A stretch of 64,000 nucleotides of DNA from Bacillota bacterium (GCA_023402395.1 JAEYGI010000015.1:1-64000); one strand, 5' to 3'. Positions 7,925 to 17,523 are shown, numbered from the stretch's first letter. Program-made: numbers and translations. Notes: generated from the letters alone by a model not told the origin.

Positions 7925-8148
7925 ATAAAAGACATTAATTTGAACAAAATTTACCGGTTTTTTCCGGGGATAATCCTGCGTTCGCAGGATGATAAGCTGG
8001 TTCCGGCGCCAGAAACAATGGGGGAAAGTCCGATGACCGGCTATCGCCTTGTAAAACCGATTGAGAACGGCTTTATTGAGGGCTTTTCCGGGCTTTGGGG
8101 TATAACCCGGCCTTTAATCGGGGTTTATTACAATGTTTTTTAATATTA
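7925..8148 (+). promoter_or_regulatory. Candidate structured 5' leader of the FAD oxidoreductase operon
   Basis: The 365-bp divergent gap contains nested inverted repeats on the plus strand. These are atcctgcg/cgcaggat (about 7973-7990), gctgg/ccag around 7994-8010, an outer ccgatt/aatcgg pair (about 8058-8122) and an inner ccggg/cccgg hairpin (about 8090-8112). I do not recognise the consensus of a known riboswitch class. A reading frame inside (7940-8143) lacks a ribosome binding site and is probably spurious. Confidence 0.4.
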
Positions 8149-8164
8149 AGGAGGCTGATTTAAG

Positions 8165-9508
8165 ATGAAAACTATTTGGGAACCTTCAGCATCGATCCCG
8201 GTTTTTGATGAAACTGACGTGCTGGTAGTGGGCGGCGGGCCGGCCGGGAGCGCCGCCGCGATTTCTGCCGCGCGCAATGGGGCCAAGGTGGTTCTGCTGG
8301 AGCGTTACGGATTTCTGGGCGGACTGGTCACCGGCGGGCAGGTCACCATGATTCCGAATTTGGACAATGGTTCGGGCGTTCAAGTTCTCGGCATTCAGCA
8401 GGAGTGGATGGAGCGGCTCGCCAAGTTGCCTGACGCCGTGTTTGGCCCCAATAAGAAGGACGCTGGCAAAAGCGACGCTCCGTTGGTGCAAAAATGGTCC
8501 AATTATTTCGGGGATGTCTGGAACGACAAAGTCTGCTACACTACCTTCCTTGATCCCGAGTTGTTGAAGATCGTCCTGGCCGAGATGGTGGTGGAGTCGA
8601 AGGCGACCGTTTATTTTCACGGTTGGGCCGTGAAAGCTTATCTGGAAGACGGCCGGCTCAAAGGAGTATTTTTTGAAAGCAAGGAAGGCCGCAAGGCGAT
8701 TCTGGCCAAGGTAATCATCGACGCCACTGGTGAAGGCGACATCTTCGCCTCGGCCGGCGCGGAGTTCGACGATGCCATTGATCCGACCATCCGCAATTCC
8801 AATATGTCCGAATGTTTTCGGATTGCCAACACCGATTACGCGAAGTATGCCCGGTACAAAGTGTCCAATAGCGCCGAATTCGGCGCGAAGCTGAAAGCCC
8901 TTCATCAATTGGCCGGCTTCAACCTGCTGCCAATCCCCGCCAACCGCAATGACAATGTCTGGGTCAACAATTGGATTGTCGGCAAGAACAGTATGAGCGT
9001 AAAAGACCTCAGCGCGGTGGAGATCGAGGTCAAGCGGGCCATCCCCAAAGTGATCCAGTTCTTGCGGAACGAGATGCCGGGATTTGAAAATTGTTATCTG
9101 ATGGATATCGCCTCGATCATCGGAGTCCGGCATTCGCGGAGGATCAAAGGGCATTACCGGATTACCATGGACGACTTGAAAACGGGAAAGACCTACCCAG
9201 ACGTGATCGCGGTGACCCCGGCCATGCACAGTTTCAATAATCCCGGCGCCGAAATTCCGATGCAGATTCCGTATCGCGCCTTGGTCCCGGAAAAAGCGGA
9301 GCTGGACAATTTAATCGCGGCCGGCCGGTGCCTCAGCGCTGATGTACGGGCTCATAACTGGTTGAATCTGATACCACACAGCGTCGCCACAGGCGAGGCG
9401 GCGGGCGCTGCGGCCTATCTGGCGGCCGCTTCCTCGGTCGCGCCCCGCTCTATCGATGTCGCCGCTTTACAAAAGATCTTGAAAAAACAAGGGGTTTATC
9501 TTCCGTAA
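8165..9508 (+). CDS. FAD-dependent oxidoreductase (FAD_oxidored family)
   Basis: A 447-residue cytoplasmic flavoprotein. The Rossmann motif DVLVVGGGPAGSAAAISAAR lies at about residues 18-37, followed by LLERYGFLGG. A second FAD-contacting segment, VIIDATGEGD, lies near residue 180, and the C-terminal NLIAAGRCLSAD...SVATGEAAGAAA segment is typical of FAD_oxidored proteins. The substrate is unknown; relatives oxidise sugar acids or related compounds. AAGGAGG (8149-8155) precedes the ATG. It heads an operon with the anion transporter 36 bp downstream, suggesting that the transported carboxylate is its substrate or a precursor. A PucR-type regulator is divergent. Confidence 0.82.
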   Translation: MKTIWEPSASIPVFDETDVLVVGGGPAGSAAAISAARNGAKVVLLERYGFLGGLVTGGQVTMIPNLDNGSGVQVLGIQQEWMERLAKLPDAVFGPNKKDAGKSDAPLVQKWSNYFGDVWNDKVCYTTFLDPELLKIVLAEMVVESKATVYFHGWAVKAYLEDGRLKGVFFESKEGRKAILAKVIIDATGEGDIFASAGAEFDDAIDPTIRNSNMSECFRIANTDYAKYARYKVSNSAEFGAKLKALHQLAGFNLLPIPANRNDNVWVNNWIVGKNSMSVKDLSAVEIEVKRAIPKVIQFLRNEMPGFENCYLMDIASIIGVRHSRRIKGHYRITMDDLKTGKTYPDVIAVTPAMHSFNNPGAEIPMQIPYRALVPEKAELDNLIAAGRCLSADVRAHNWLNLIPHSVATGEAAGAAAYLAAASSVAPRSIDVAALQKILKKQGVYLP

Positions 9509-9544
9509 GGTGCAGTCGTCTCAAATCGATAAGGAGGTGTGTTT

Positions 9545-10578
9545 ATGATTAATTTTTCACGGAAGCAGTGGATTGGAGCGGTTTTGGGCATCGCGGCGGG
9601 GCTGGTGGTCGCCTTTTTACCGCCGCCCGAAGGGCTCACCCGGGAGGCCATGATTGCGCTAGGCATTTCCTTGTGGGCGATTGTCTTCTGGATTGCCCAG
9701 GTATTTAGCTTGTTCCTGACGTCGATGCTGATGTGCGCCTTCTTTGCATTGACCAAGGTGGTGCCGTTCCCGCAAGCATTTTCGGGGTTTTCCAACTCCA
9801 CCTTGTGGTTTATGATCGCCGCGCTGGGAATGAGTCTGGCGCTGACCAAAAGCGGGCTAATGAAGCGTTTTGCTTATAATATCATGCGCTTTTTCGCGCC
9901 AACCTTTAAAGGGCAGGTGTTGGGCCTAATCGTATCCGGGATCGCCATCAATCCGTTCATTCCGAGCACCACGGCCAAGCTTTCGATGGGCGCGCCGATT
10001 GCCAAAAGCGTTGGAGAGGCCATGGGCTACGAGAACCAAAGCCGGGGCATACACGGGCTGTTCTTGGCGGTAGTGACCGGCTTCATGCTGATGAGCGTCT
10101 GTTTTATCAGCGCCAATTTCTTCGGTTATATCGCCTTCGGCGCGCTGCCCCAGGCGGTGCAGGCCGAGTTCAACTGGATCAAGTGGTTCACCGGCATGAT
10201 TCCGTGGGGCGTTGTGGTGGGGACCGGTTGTTTCTTTTCAATCCTTGCGCTTTACAAGCCGGAGCAAGATAGTGCGCTGTCCAAGGAATATATCGTCGAT
10301 GAGCTAGGGAAGATGGGCCCGCTGACCAAGGAGGAAAAGTTCACCATGCTGATCTTCCTGATTGCCGTGGTGTTGTGGGCTACCGAACGGCTGCACGGCG
10401 TGGCTGGCGCGGTGGTGGCCATTATCGGGATGATGGTGTTGATGATGGTGAATGTGATCACCGTCAATGACTTTAAAACCAAGATTCCTTGGGACATGAT
10501 TTTTCTGGTCGGCAGCATGATGAGTCTGGGCGGCGTGCTGAACGCGTTGGGGATTCAGACCTATATCAGCCGGGTATG
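9545..10578 (+). pseudogene. DASS/SLC13-type anion transporter, 3' end lost
   Basis: The first ~344 residues are a good divalent-anion:Na+ symporter. There are many membrane segments, the NPFIPSTTAKLSMGAPIAKS substrate/sodium motif near residue 140, and a KIPWDMIFLVGSMMSLGG segment that begins the second repeat. Family proteins have about 450-500 residues with a second SNT-type motif, which is absent here. After about 10570-10578 the frame runs to 10843 through DNA that is antisense to another gene remnant, giving a hydrophilic, meaningless tail. AAGGAGG at 9531-9537 supports the ATG at 9545. The transporter is almost certainly inactive unless the junction is an assembly artefact. Confidence 0.75.
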
Positions 10579-10791
10579 CGCGCCGTCCAGCCATTCCCGG
10601 GGCGAAAGATGCCGGCTTCCGACAATCCCTTCGTCCTTCAGGCTCTCGAACCACGGATCGTCGGCTGCCGCGACGGCAACGAGCGGCCGGTCGAAGATGA
10701 CCAGCGAACCGAGGGACTCGACCCGGTTCAAGGGGCTGGCCGCGGTGTATTCATCGGCCAGGGCTTGGAGATGCTCGATGTTCAATGGCAA
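10565..10791 (-). pseudogene. N-terminal remnant of an epoxyqueuosine reductase-like protein
   Basis: Read on the minus strand from a TTG at 10791 (or 10785) after GGAAGGGG, the frame gives LNIEHLQALADEYTAA... then FDRPLVAVAAADDPWFESL and SPREWLDGAHT, before ending abruptly in TAG. This resembles the N-terminus of QueG-like iron-sulfur epoxyqueuosine reductase relatives. The 4Fe-4S part is absent. The break falls exactly where the plus-strand transporter is cut, so one rearrangement truncated both convergent genes. Confidence 0.55.
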
Positions 10792-11016
10792 TACCCCTTC
10801 CAAACATAAAGATTGCTTTATTGATCCGATCGTAATGACTTGACACGGAATAATCAAGTACGCACTTTAAAGTAAGTAGGGATTGCCATCCTAATCCGCC
10901 CGGAGTCCGGGATTGGGTTGTTTTGGGAAAATTCCGGCCGGAAAATTTATCGGAGGAAAGTCCGTTTGCCAAAGAGAATTTTCAGTTATGGAAAATCCCA
11001 AGATAGGGGAAAGAAC

Positions 11017-11931
11017 ATGTTCGATTCCGAAGTGGAAGTATTATGGGTCGCTTTATATTATTATCAACCGGGCGGCCAGATTTACGAACATTATCACGAT
11101 TATTATCAGATATTTTACATTATCGACGGAGCGGGCGATTTCCACTTCGCGGAGCGCTGGGCGACATTGCAACAAGACATGCTGTTGTTTGTCCCTTCAA
11201 ATCAGCCGCACGCCATGATCAACCAAGGAAAGGAGACCTTAAAGACCCTGGAGATCAAATTCAATATCCTCAATCCGGAGTTGAAGGAGAAACTGGATGC
11301 CTTGCTCGAGAGCGTATTTTTTGAATTGACCGAGGTGAGGGCCCTTTTGGAGAGCGTTCGCGAGGAAGGCCGGTCCAAAGGTCCGTTCTATAAGGAATTG
11401 AGTGCCGTGTATCTGATGAAAATGTTGCTGCTGCTGTTGCGTCAGGAAGCGCACGCGGCTACGGCGCGGAACAATTCCACCAATCATCCGGCTCTGAACG
11501 AGCCGGACCCTGTCTGTGAAAAAGTGATTCATTATTTGGAAGCCCATTACGCGGAAACGATCGTTCTCAAGGATCTCGCCAAACGCCTCGGCTATACGCA
11601 AAGCTATGTTTGCCAATGTTTCAGCCGGAAATTGCACTGTTCGCCCTTGGAATATTTGCATCATTACCGTATCGAAAAGGCTAAAGAGTACATTCTGTAC
11701 TCCGATTACAGCATCAAACAGATTGCCGAATTAATCGGGATCAGCAACATTCACCAATTTACACGGTTGTTCCGTCGAATTGAGGGCATTGCGCCCGGCG
11801 GCTTCCGGAAACGGGAGCGGGAAGAAATTCGGAAAAATGTTTATATCAGCGATACGTTTGTAAACCCACCGACTCCGCCCATGGCGCTGCAGCCCGAAAA
11901 ACGGCCGTCCCGGAAGAAAAATAAGCAATGA
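11017..11931 (+). CDS. AraC-family transcriptional regulator
   Basis: A 304-residue regulator with an N-terminal cupin sensor (HYHDYYQIFYIIDG, VPSNQPHAM, residues ~1-100) and a C-terminal AraC DNA-binding domain. That domain has two helix-turn-helix units, VLKDLAKRLGYTQSYVCQCF and IKQIAELIGISNIHQFTRLF (about residues 185-265), followed by a basic, proline-rich tail of 35 residues that is longer than usual. The ATG at 11017 follows AGGGGAAAG; an upstream extension to 10918 has no such site. It lies directly before the GH39/ABC transporter operon and is its probable sugar-responsive activator. Confidence 0.88.
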   Translation: MFDSEVEVLWVALYYYQPGGQIYEHYHDYYQIFYIIDGAGDFHFAERWATLQQDMLLFVPSNQPHAMINQGKETLKTLEIKFNILNPELKEKLDALLESVFFELTEVRALLESVREEGRSKGPFYKELSAVYLMKMLLLLLRQEAHAATARNNSTNHPALNEPDPVCEKVIHYLEAHYAETIVLKDLAKRLGYTQSYVCQCFSRKLHCSPLEYLHHYRIEKAKEYILYSDYSIKQIAELIGISNIHQFTRLFRRIEGIAPGGFRKREREEIRKNVYISDTFVNPPTPPMALQPEKRPSRKKNKQ

Positions 11932-11996
11932 AAGCGGCGGCAAAAACGGCTGGAGCTCATGTGACAAATGCCGATATCAGTAGCTGTTGAAGATCA

Positions 11997-12019
11997 ATGC
12001 TCGATTTGAGCGTTTTTTT
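11997..12019 (+). terminator. Weak rho-independent terminator after araC-type gene
   Basis: A GCTC-gattt-GAGC stem (11999-12011) is followed by a run of seven T residues at 12013-12019. The stem is short, so termination may be partial. Confidence 0.5.
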
Positions 12020-12074
12020 ATCTCAAAAACAGCACAAAACGGAGCAAATTCATTCAAATATTTTTCATTCCAAA

Positions 12075-12097
12075 CCGTTTAAAATAAATTTAAACGG
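12075..12097. promoter_or_regulatory. Perfect 9-bp inverted repeat upstream of GH39 operon
   Basis: ccgtttaaa and tttaaacgg are separated by five bases, in the AT-rich gap 77 bp before the GH39-like start. It is a candidate operator for the operon, or a site for a LacI-type repressor. Confidence 0.4.
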
Positions 12098-12173
12098 GAT
12101 GAAACAAGAAGTTTGGATCGGGCTTTCTTCCCGGCGCCGATGAAAAAGCAAACTTTGTAAGGGAGCAGCGGAA

Positions 12174-14081
12174 ATGGGTCACATTGAAATCACCGTGGAT
12201 TTCCAGAAGGAGCGAAGGCCGTTTAAGCACTTCTACAGCGCCGTGGGCTACGCCAACGCCGATTATACCTATACCGAGCCGTCGCGGAAAATGTATGATT
12301 ACCTTTCGTCCTATCACAATCACTTTCGATATATGCGCTTGCACAACATTCTCACCTTGCACGGCCGGGGGGATTACTTTTATTTGCAAGGGTTTGATTA
12401 TGGCAATGCCGGTAACGACAGCAATAATACTCCCGACGACGTGGTCGTGACCATGGACGGTTCGGGTCGGCTCCAGTACGATTGGACCTGGGTGGACCGG
12501 GTATACGACATGATGTTGGAACATCAGATCCGGCCGATTGTGGAAACGGTTTATTTGCCGTATTGCATTCAAAAAAGCAAGGAGTTCTGTTTCATCCCCA
12601 AGGATTTCAATCTTTGGCGGGAGTTGCTCGAAGACTTTGTAAGGCATCTGGAGGAGCGATACGGCAGGGCAGAAGTGGAGCAGTGGTATTTTGAGGTCTG
12701 GAATGAGCCGGACGGCCAGCCGTTCTGGGTAGAGAACCCGTCCAGTTTTTTCGCGCTTTACGATTACATGGAAGCCGCCATCCACGGGGTCAATCCCCGG
12801 ATCAAAGTGGGGGGGCCTGCGGTGAAGCAGGAGGAAGGCGCCTATAAAATTTTCCCCTTGTTTCTGGAGCATTGCGCCCGGGGCGTCAATTACGTCAGCG
12901 GCCGGTTTGGAACGAGAGTCGATTTTATCTCGGTTCATTGCAAGGGAGGCTTTCCCAATGGCTACAATCCGTCATCGGAAGTGATGTTTGACGCGCTCGG
13001 CCAATTTCTGGAGTGCCTGAAGGAGTATCCGGAATTTGACGGAGTGGAGTTTTTCAACGATGAGTCGGATATTGTCTGGCACGGCAATTTGGGAATCTGG
13101 AGGGAAAGCTGGCTGAACTTCCGGAACACCCATTATCCGCCGGGATTTATCTGTAAAATGGTCACCAACTACTGCGCCCTTGCCGAGGATCGCCACGGAG
13201 TCAATCTGAGCATCGTGGACAGCGACAACTGTCATATTCAATGGGAGAAATTTCTGTTCAGCGGGAACCGTTCGCAGCTCACCCCCTTGACCCGATATCC
13301 CAGCGCCGACTTGCTGAAGAAATCGATCTTCAACGCCTACGTTCTCTTGAGCCGACTGGGCAATGAGCGCTTGACCGCTTGCTGCGCCGCGGAGGGGTTC
13401 GGACGGAAGTTCGGGATTCTGCCCACCCGGGAGGACGATCTGCTGGCGCTCATGGTTTGGAACTTCGAGGACGGGATCGAGGATGACGTCAATCATCGCT
13501 TGCTGCGCGTGGAAGTCCGGAATCTGCCCTTGGCCGGCGGGTACCGGATGGTGCATTACCGGATCGATCAACATCATAGCAACGCGCACGAGGTGTGGAA
13601 AAGCCTTGGCAAACCCAACCCGCCTTCGATAGAGCAGATCCGGACGCTTCGCGAGCGGGAGGGGCTGGAACTTTACGAGCCGGTGAAGCGGATGGTTCTG
13701 AACGGCCAATTTACGGCGGACCTGGATATGCCGATGCACTCCGTCTCGTTGCTGCTGTTGCTGCCGGATAATGACGGGCGGCCGGGCTCGACCCGCTTCA
13801 TTAAAGCCGTCGCCGAGACGGGCTGCAACGGCAACCGCCAGGTCTTCTTGAAATGGCGGCCCAATGCGGACCGGGACTTCTTATATTACCGGGTCGGGCG
13901 GCGCGAAGCGGGTGAGGCCGAGTACAGGCTGATCAGCGATTCGCCATCCTTAAATACAGCCATCTATGTGGATATGGACGTAACCGCGGGCCGGAGTTAC
14001 GAATACCGGATTCAGTGTCTGAACGCCGCGGGGGTTGCCAGCGAATGGTCCGAGCCGGCCGCCCTTAGTCTGACCCGGTGA
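12174..14081 (+). CDS. GH39-like glycoside hydrolase with C-terminal Fn3-like domain
   Basis: A 635-residue cytoplasmic (no signal peptide) clan-A type glycosidase, most like GH39 beta-xylosidases. WNEPDG near residue 174 holds the presumed acid/base glutamate, and EFFNDESD near residue 289 the likely nucleophile region. GGPAV follows at ~220, as in GH39. After the barrel, a beta-sandwich region and a ~90-residue fibronectin III-like end (YRVGRREAGEAEYRL ... ASEWSEPAAL) are seen. Substrate identity (xyloside, iduronide or other) is not determinable. It starts an apparent operon with two permeases, a binding protein and a LarA-like enzyme, so it probably splits an imported oligosaccharide. Confidence 0.75.
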   Translation: MGHIEITVDFQKERRPFKHFYSAVGYANADYTYTEPSRKMYDYLSSYHNHFRYMRLHNILTLHGRGDYFYLQGFDYGNAGNDSNNTPDDVVVTMDGSGRLQYDWTWVDRVYDMMLEHQIRPIVETVYLPYCIQKSKEFCFIPKDFNLWRELLEDFVRHLEERYGRAEVEQWYFEVWNEPDGQPFWVENPSSFFALYDYMEAAIHGVNPRIKVGGPAVKQEEGAYKIFPLFLEHCARGVNYVSGRFGTRVDFISVHCKGGFPNGYNPSSEVMFDALGQFLECLKEYPEFDGVEFFNDESDIVWHGNLGIWRESWLNFRNTHYPPGFICKMVTNYCALAEDRHGVNLSIVDSDNCHIQWEKFLFSGNRSQLTPLTRYPSADLLKKSIFNAYVLLSRLGNERLTACCAAEGFGRKFGILPTREDDLLALMVWNFEDGIEDDVNHRLLRVEVRNLPLAGGYRMVHYRIDQHHSNAHEVWKSLGKPNPPSIEQIRTLREREGLELYEPVKRMVLNGQFTADLDMPMHSVSLLLLLPDNDGRPGSTRFIKAVAETGCNGNRQVFLKWRPNADRDFLYYRVGRREAGEAEYRLISDSPSLNTAIYVDMDVTAGRSYEYRIQCLNAAGVASEWSEPAALSLTR

Positions 14082-14142
14082 GTGTGGCGGTGTCCGGATC
14101 CCGGAACGGAACCGGGGAATTTGCGATAAAGAGGTGAACCGG

Positions 14143-15087
14143 ATGCGCAGGGGCGAGAGGAATAGCAATCCGAGCCGCCGCAATACCTGGCGGCAGGTGT
14201 GGCGGATGAGAACGCTCTATTTAATGGCATTGCCGGGATTGCTTTGGTTCGTGATCTTCAAGTACGGTCCGATGTGGGGAGTAATCACGGCCTTTCAGGA
14301 TTATAGCCCGTTTTTGGGAATACTGCAAAGCCCGTGGGCCGGTTGGAAGCATTTTCAGGAGTTGTTCGCCCGCCCGGATTTCTGGATTTTGTTACGGAAC
14401 ACACTGATCCTGGCCGTGATGGGTCTGGGAATTTATTTCCCCTTTACCATCGTTTTGGCCTTGCTCCTCAATGAGCTTCGCAACCGTTTTTTTAAAGAAA
14501 TGGTCCAGACCGTGTTTTTTGCGCCGTATTTCGTCTCCTGGGTGGTCATCGCCGGAATTACCATTCTGACCTTTTCATCGGCGCAGGGATTTTTCAGTCA
14601 GCTTTTGGCGACGGATACGGGACAACCGTTCGTGCTCCTGAGCAAGCCGGAATATTTCCGGATTACCGTGGTCCTGCAACAGATCTGGAAAGAGGCGGGC
14701 TGGGGCAGCGTGATCTTTCTGGCGGCGCTCTCCGGCATTGATCAACAATTGTATGAAGCGGCGGTCATCGACGGGGCCAACCGCTGGCGGCAACTATGGC
14801 ATATCACTTTGGTCGGGTTGCGGCCGACCATCGTCATCGTGTTGATTATGCGCTTGGGATCCTTTCTGGACGTCGGGTTCGAGCAGATCTATACCTTAAT
14901 CAATAATAATCCGCTGCTTTACGGAGTGGGGGACATCTTTGACACCTTTGCCTTCCGCAAAGGGATCCAAGAAGGAATGTTCAGTTACGCGACGGCGGTC
15001 AGTCTGTTCAAATCGGTCATCGCCCTCGCGCTGGTGCTCGGCGCGAACTGGCTGGCCAAAAAAACGGGCGAGGAGGGACTCTTTTAA
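14143..15087 (+). CDS. Carbohydrate ABC transporter permease, LplB-like
   Basis: A 314-residue inner-membrane permease of the CUT1 family, with six predicted membrane spans and the EAA loop EAAVIDGANRWRQLWHITL near residue 205 that contacts the ATPase. The N-terminal LPGLLWFVIFKYGPMWG is typical of LplB/YteP-type permeases for plant or uronic oligosaccharides. The ATG at 14143 lies 7 bases after AAAGAGGTG; an upstream GTG was rejected. Its stop codon overlaps the next permease start by one base. No ATPase gene accompanies it, so a shared MsmX-type ATPase elsewhere is implied. Confidence 0.9.
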   Translation: MRRGERNSNPSRRNTWRQVWRMRTLYLMALPGLLWFVIFKYGPMWGVITAFQDYSPFLGILQSPWAGWKHFQELFARPDFWILLRNTLILAVMGLGIYFPFTIVLALLLNELRNRFFKEMVQTVFFAPYFVSWVVIAGITILTFSSAQGFFSQLLATDTGQPFVLLSKPEYFRITVVLQQIWKEAGWGSVIFLAALSGIDQQLYEAAVIDGANRWRQLWHITLVGLRPTIVIVLIMRLGSFLDVGFEQIYTLINNNPLLYGVGDIFDTFAFRKGIQEGMFSYATAVSLFKSVIALALVLGANWLAKKTGEEGLF

Positions 15088-15962
15088 TGGTGAGCGATCA
15101 GTCCTTATCCAGTCGGTTGTTTGATTTTTGCAACTACGCGTTGCTGTCGTGCCTGGCGCTGTTTACCACTTTTCCGTTCGTTTATTGCTTCCTCCGCTCG
15201 TTCGAAGGAAGTTGGCAACCGGCGCTAGGCGTGGAAATTTTGCCCAAGCAATGGTCATTGGCGGCCTACGCGACGCTGCTGCGGGAGACGGCGTTCCCCC
15301 GGGCCTTTTGGATCTCGGTGATCATCACGGTGCTTGGAACCTTGTTGAGTCTGGCTTTAACGACAATGCTGGCCTATGCCTTATCCAAAAAACAACTGAT
15401 CGGCAGAAGGGTTTTCACCGCCGGGATTCTGTTTACGTTTCTCTTTAATGGCGGATTGATCCCAACCTACCTGATCGTCCGTAGCCTGGGGATTCTCGAC
15501 AGCCTGGCCGCGTTGATCTTTCCGGGGGCGATGGGCGCGTATACCTTTTTTATCATGCGCCAATCCTTCGCGGGAGTTCCGGCCAGTCTGGAGGAGTCGG
15601 CGCGGATCGACGGCGCCGGAGAATTTTTAATCTACTCCCGGATTTATTTGCCGTTAGTGAAACCGATGCTCTCGGCGGTTGGATTGTTGTATGTGGTCCG
15701 GCAATGGAATCTCTTTTTCGACGGGATTCTGTATATCACCAGTCCGGAAAAGTGGCCTTTGCAAGTATTGGTGAGGCAGACCATTGCCTCGGCCAACAGT
15801 TTGGGCGCGGGCGAAGCAATGAATGCCGCCCAGATGCTGGTCAGTCCGGAATCGCTCCAAATGGCCTCCATTATTTTATCGGCGCTGCCGATGCTGCTGC
15901 TGTACCCGTTCTTTCAACGAAGCTTTGTTAAGGGTTTAACCTTGGGCGCCATCAAGGAATAG
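15087..15962 (+). CDS. Carbohydrate ABC transporter permease, YtcP-like
   Basis: A 291-residue partner permease of the CUT1 family, with six spans and the EAA-type loop EESARIDGAGEFLIYSRIYL near residue 170. The C-terminal PFFQRSFVKGLTLGAIKE is the usual ending of YtcP-class permeases. It overlaps the preceding stop codon (TAATG), indicating translational coupling, and is followed 50 bp later by the binding protein. Substrate: probably the oligosaccharide cleaved by the GH39-like enzyme. Confidence 0.9.
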   Translation: MVSDQSLSSRLFDFCNYALLSCLALFTTFPFVYCFLRSFEGSWQPALGVEILPKQWSLAAYATLLRETAFPRAFWISVIITVLGTLLSLALTTMLAYALSKKQLIGRRVFTAGILFTFLFNGGLIPTYLIVRSLGILDSLAALIFPGAMGAYTFFIMRQSFAGVPASLEESARIDGAGEFLIYSRIYLPLVKPMLSAVGLLYVVRQWNLFFDGILYITSPEKWPLQVLVRQTIASANSLGAGEAMNAAQMLVSPESLQMASIILSALPMLLLYPFFQRSFVKGLTLGAIKE

Positions 15963-16012
15963 GCGGCCGGGGTTTTCCAATCGGTTCAAGACAGTAGAAA
16001 AAGGAGGAAAAC

Positions 16013-17518
16013 ATGAAAAAGTTTATTCGTTCCGTAGTACGGATGTCACTGGTCGGGGTAATGGTCGCCGGCTTCATCGCCAATTCGGGAGCGTCAGCAG
16101 CCGAGGATCCCGTGCCGTTGCGGATCATGACCGATTGGTTCGTGGCCTCGCTCCCCAGTCCCGATTGGCCGGAATGGAAAGCCGTTGAAAAACGGCTGGG
16201 GATCAAGCTGCAAATGGAGTTCAATATGAATAACTCGCCGGAGCGGGTCGCCACCATGGTGGCGTCGGGAAATATGCCGGACGCGATGCTCATTGATCTC
16301 TTGACCACTCCCGCCACCTATGATTGGATTCGCCAGGGCGCGTTTCAACCGGTAGAACAGAATTTGCGGAAATATTCGCCGCGACTTTGGAAAGAATTGG
16401 CTCCCGGAGCGATTCAGCTGGGATCGGTCAACGACGTGCTTTACGGAGTGCCCCGGCCGCGCGCTACGGCCCGCGAGTGCTTCGCCATCCGCAAGGATTG
16501 GCTGGACAATTTGAAGTTGCCGGTGCCGACGACAATCGCCCAATTAGAGAACGTTATGAGGGCATTTGTGGAGAAAGACCCGGACGGCAATGGGAAGAAG
16601 GATACCTACGGCTTTTGTTGGGAACATTTCAATACCCTGATGATTCCGTTTTTGGGAACCGGCAATCCGAATCAATTCAGCCGGAATTCCAACGGCATCG
16701 TTCAGTACAACGGGATCAGTTCCGATGCCAAAACGGGACTGGCTACCCTACAGCGCTGGTACAATGAAGGCCTGATCGATCCGGATATCGTAATCCAGCC
16801 GGGGATTTTCCAGAGTAAAATCGTAACCGCGAAAGTGGGCGTAATCACCCCGTGGCTCGATCAGTTGCGGCCGAGTGAGTTTAACCCGGTGCCCCAGTTC
16901 TGGCAGCAACTGCGGGTTAATGATCCGAAAGCGCAGTGGGTGATGGTTCCGATCGTGGCCTCGGATAAATACAAAGCTCCGAAACATTATCAAAACGCCG
17001 GAACCTCCAGGCATTTCTTCGTGAATTCGCGGCTGAAAGACCGCAAGAAAATTGAGAAGCTCTTTAAATGGTGGGATTTCTGGGCCTCGGAAGAAGGATA
17101 TCAGTTCGGCAGTTGGGGAATTAAAGGATTCGATTATACGCTGGACAATAAGGGGAATAAAGTTCTGACCGAAGAGGGTAAAACCCGGATGTATGTTTTG
17201 CAATGCTTCCGCCAAACCCACCTTTGGGAAGCGCGAATGCAGATAGCCGCCGACAAACCGGAGAATAACGCCTCAATGGCCAGGATGTTGAAAGACTTGA
17301 CCAAACGCACCACGCCCTATCCTTTCGTGGACGTGGCGGCCAAGAGCAAGGCGTACGTCAAATATTGGCCCGAATTGTTCCGGTTGCAGCAACAAGCCTA
17401 CACGCAAATCATTATCGGCGCCAAACCGCTGAACTCCTTTGACGCCTTCGCCGCGGAATGGCGCCGGAGCGGCGGCGATGAAATACTCCGGGAAATGAAC
17501 GAGCTTTACAAGAAATAG
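16013..17518 (+). CDS. Extracellular solute-binding protein, LplA-like
   Basis: A 501-residue binding protein for the adjacent permeases. A signal peptide (MKKFIRS, then a hydrophobic segment) ends in an ASA-AE type signal peptidase I site. There is no lipobox cysteine, unlike the usual lipoprotein form in monoderm Bacillota. The mature part has the type-1 family look (WPEWKAVEKRLGI, NGKKDTYGF calcium-loop-like segment, WYNEGLIDPD). AAGGAGG precedes the ATG. A strong hairpin follows at 17524. Confidence 0.88.
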   Translation: MKKFIRSVVRMSLVGVMVAGFIANSGASAAEDPVPLRIMTDWFVASLPSPDWPEWKAVEKRLGIKLQMEFNMNNSPERVATMVASGNMPDAMLIDLLTTPATYDWIRQGAFQPVEQNLRKYSPRLWKELAPGAIQLGSVNDVLYGVPRPRATARECFAIRKDWLDNLKLPVPTTIAQLENVMRAFVEKDPDGNGKKDTYGFCWEHFNTLMIPFLGTGNPNQFSRNSNGIVQYNGISSDAKTGLATLQRWYNEGLIDPDIVIQPGIFQSKIVTAKVGVITPWLDQLRPSEFNPVPQFWQQLRVNDPKAQWVMVPIVASDKYKAPKHYQNAGTSRHFFVNSRLKDRKKIEKLFKWWDFWASEEGYQFGSWGIKGFDYTLDNKGNKVLTEEGKTRMYVLQCFRQTHLWEARMQIAADKPENNASMARMLKDLTKRTTPYPFVDVAAKSKAYVKYWPELFRLQQQAYTQIIIGAKPLNSFDAFAAEWRRSGGDEILREMNELYKK

Positions 17519-17523
17519 CCGTA

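Noticed and set aside
7940..8143. 67-residue frame in the pucR/FAD oxidoreductase gap
   Set aside because: It lacks a ribosome binding site and lies wholly in sequence that looks like a structured leader.
8186..9229. Long open frame antisense to the FAD oxidoreductase
   Set aside because: It mirrors the GC-rich codon pattern of the real gene, has no family signature and lacks a ribosome binding site. The same applies to long antisense frames at 32326-33729, 35888-36730, 36993-38165 and 39451-40434.
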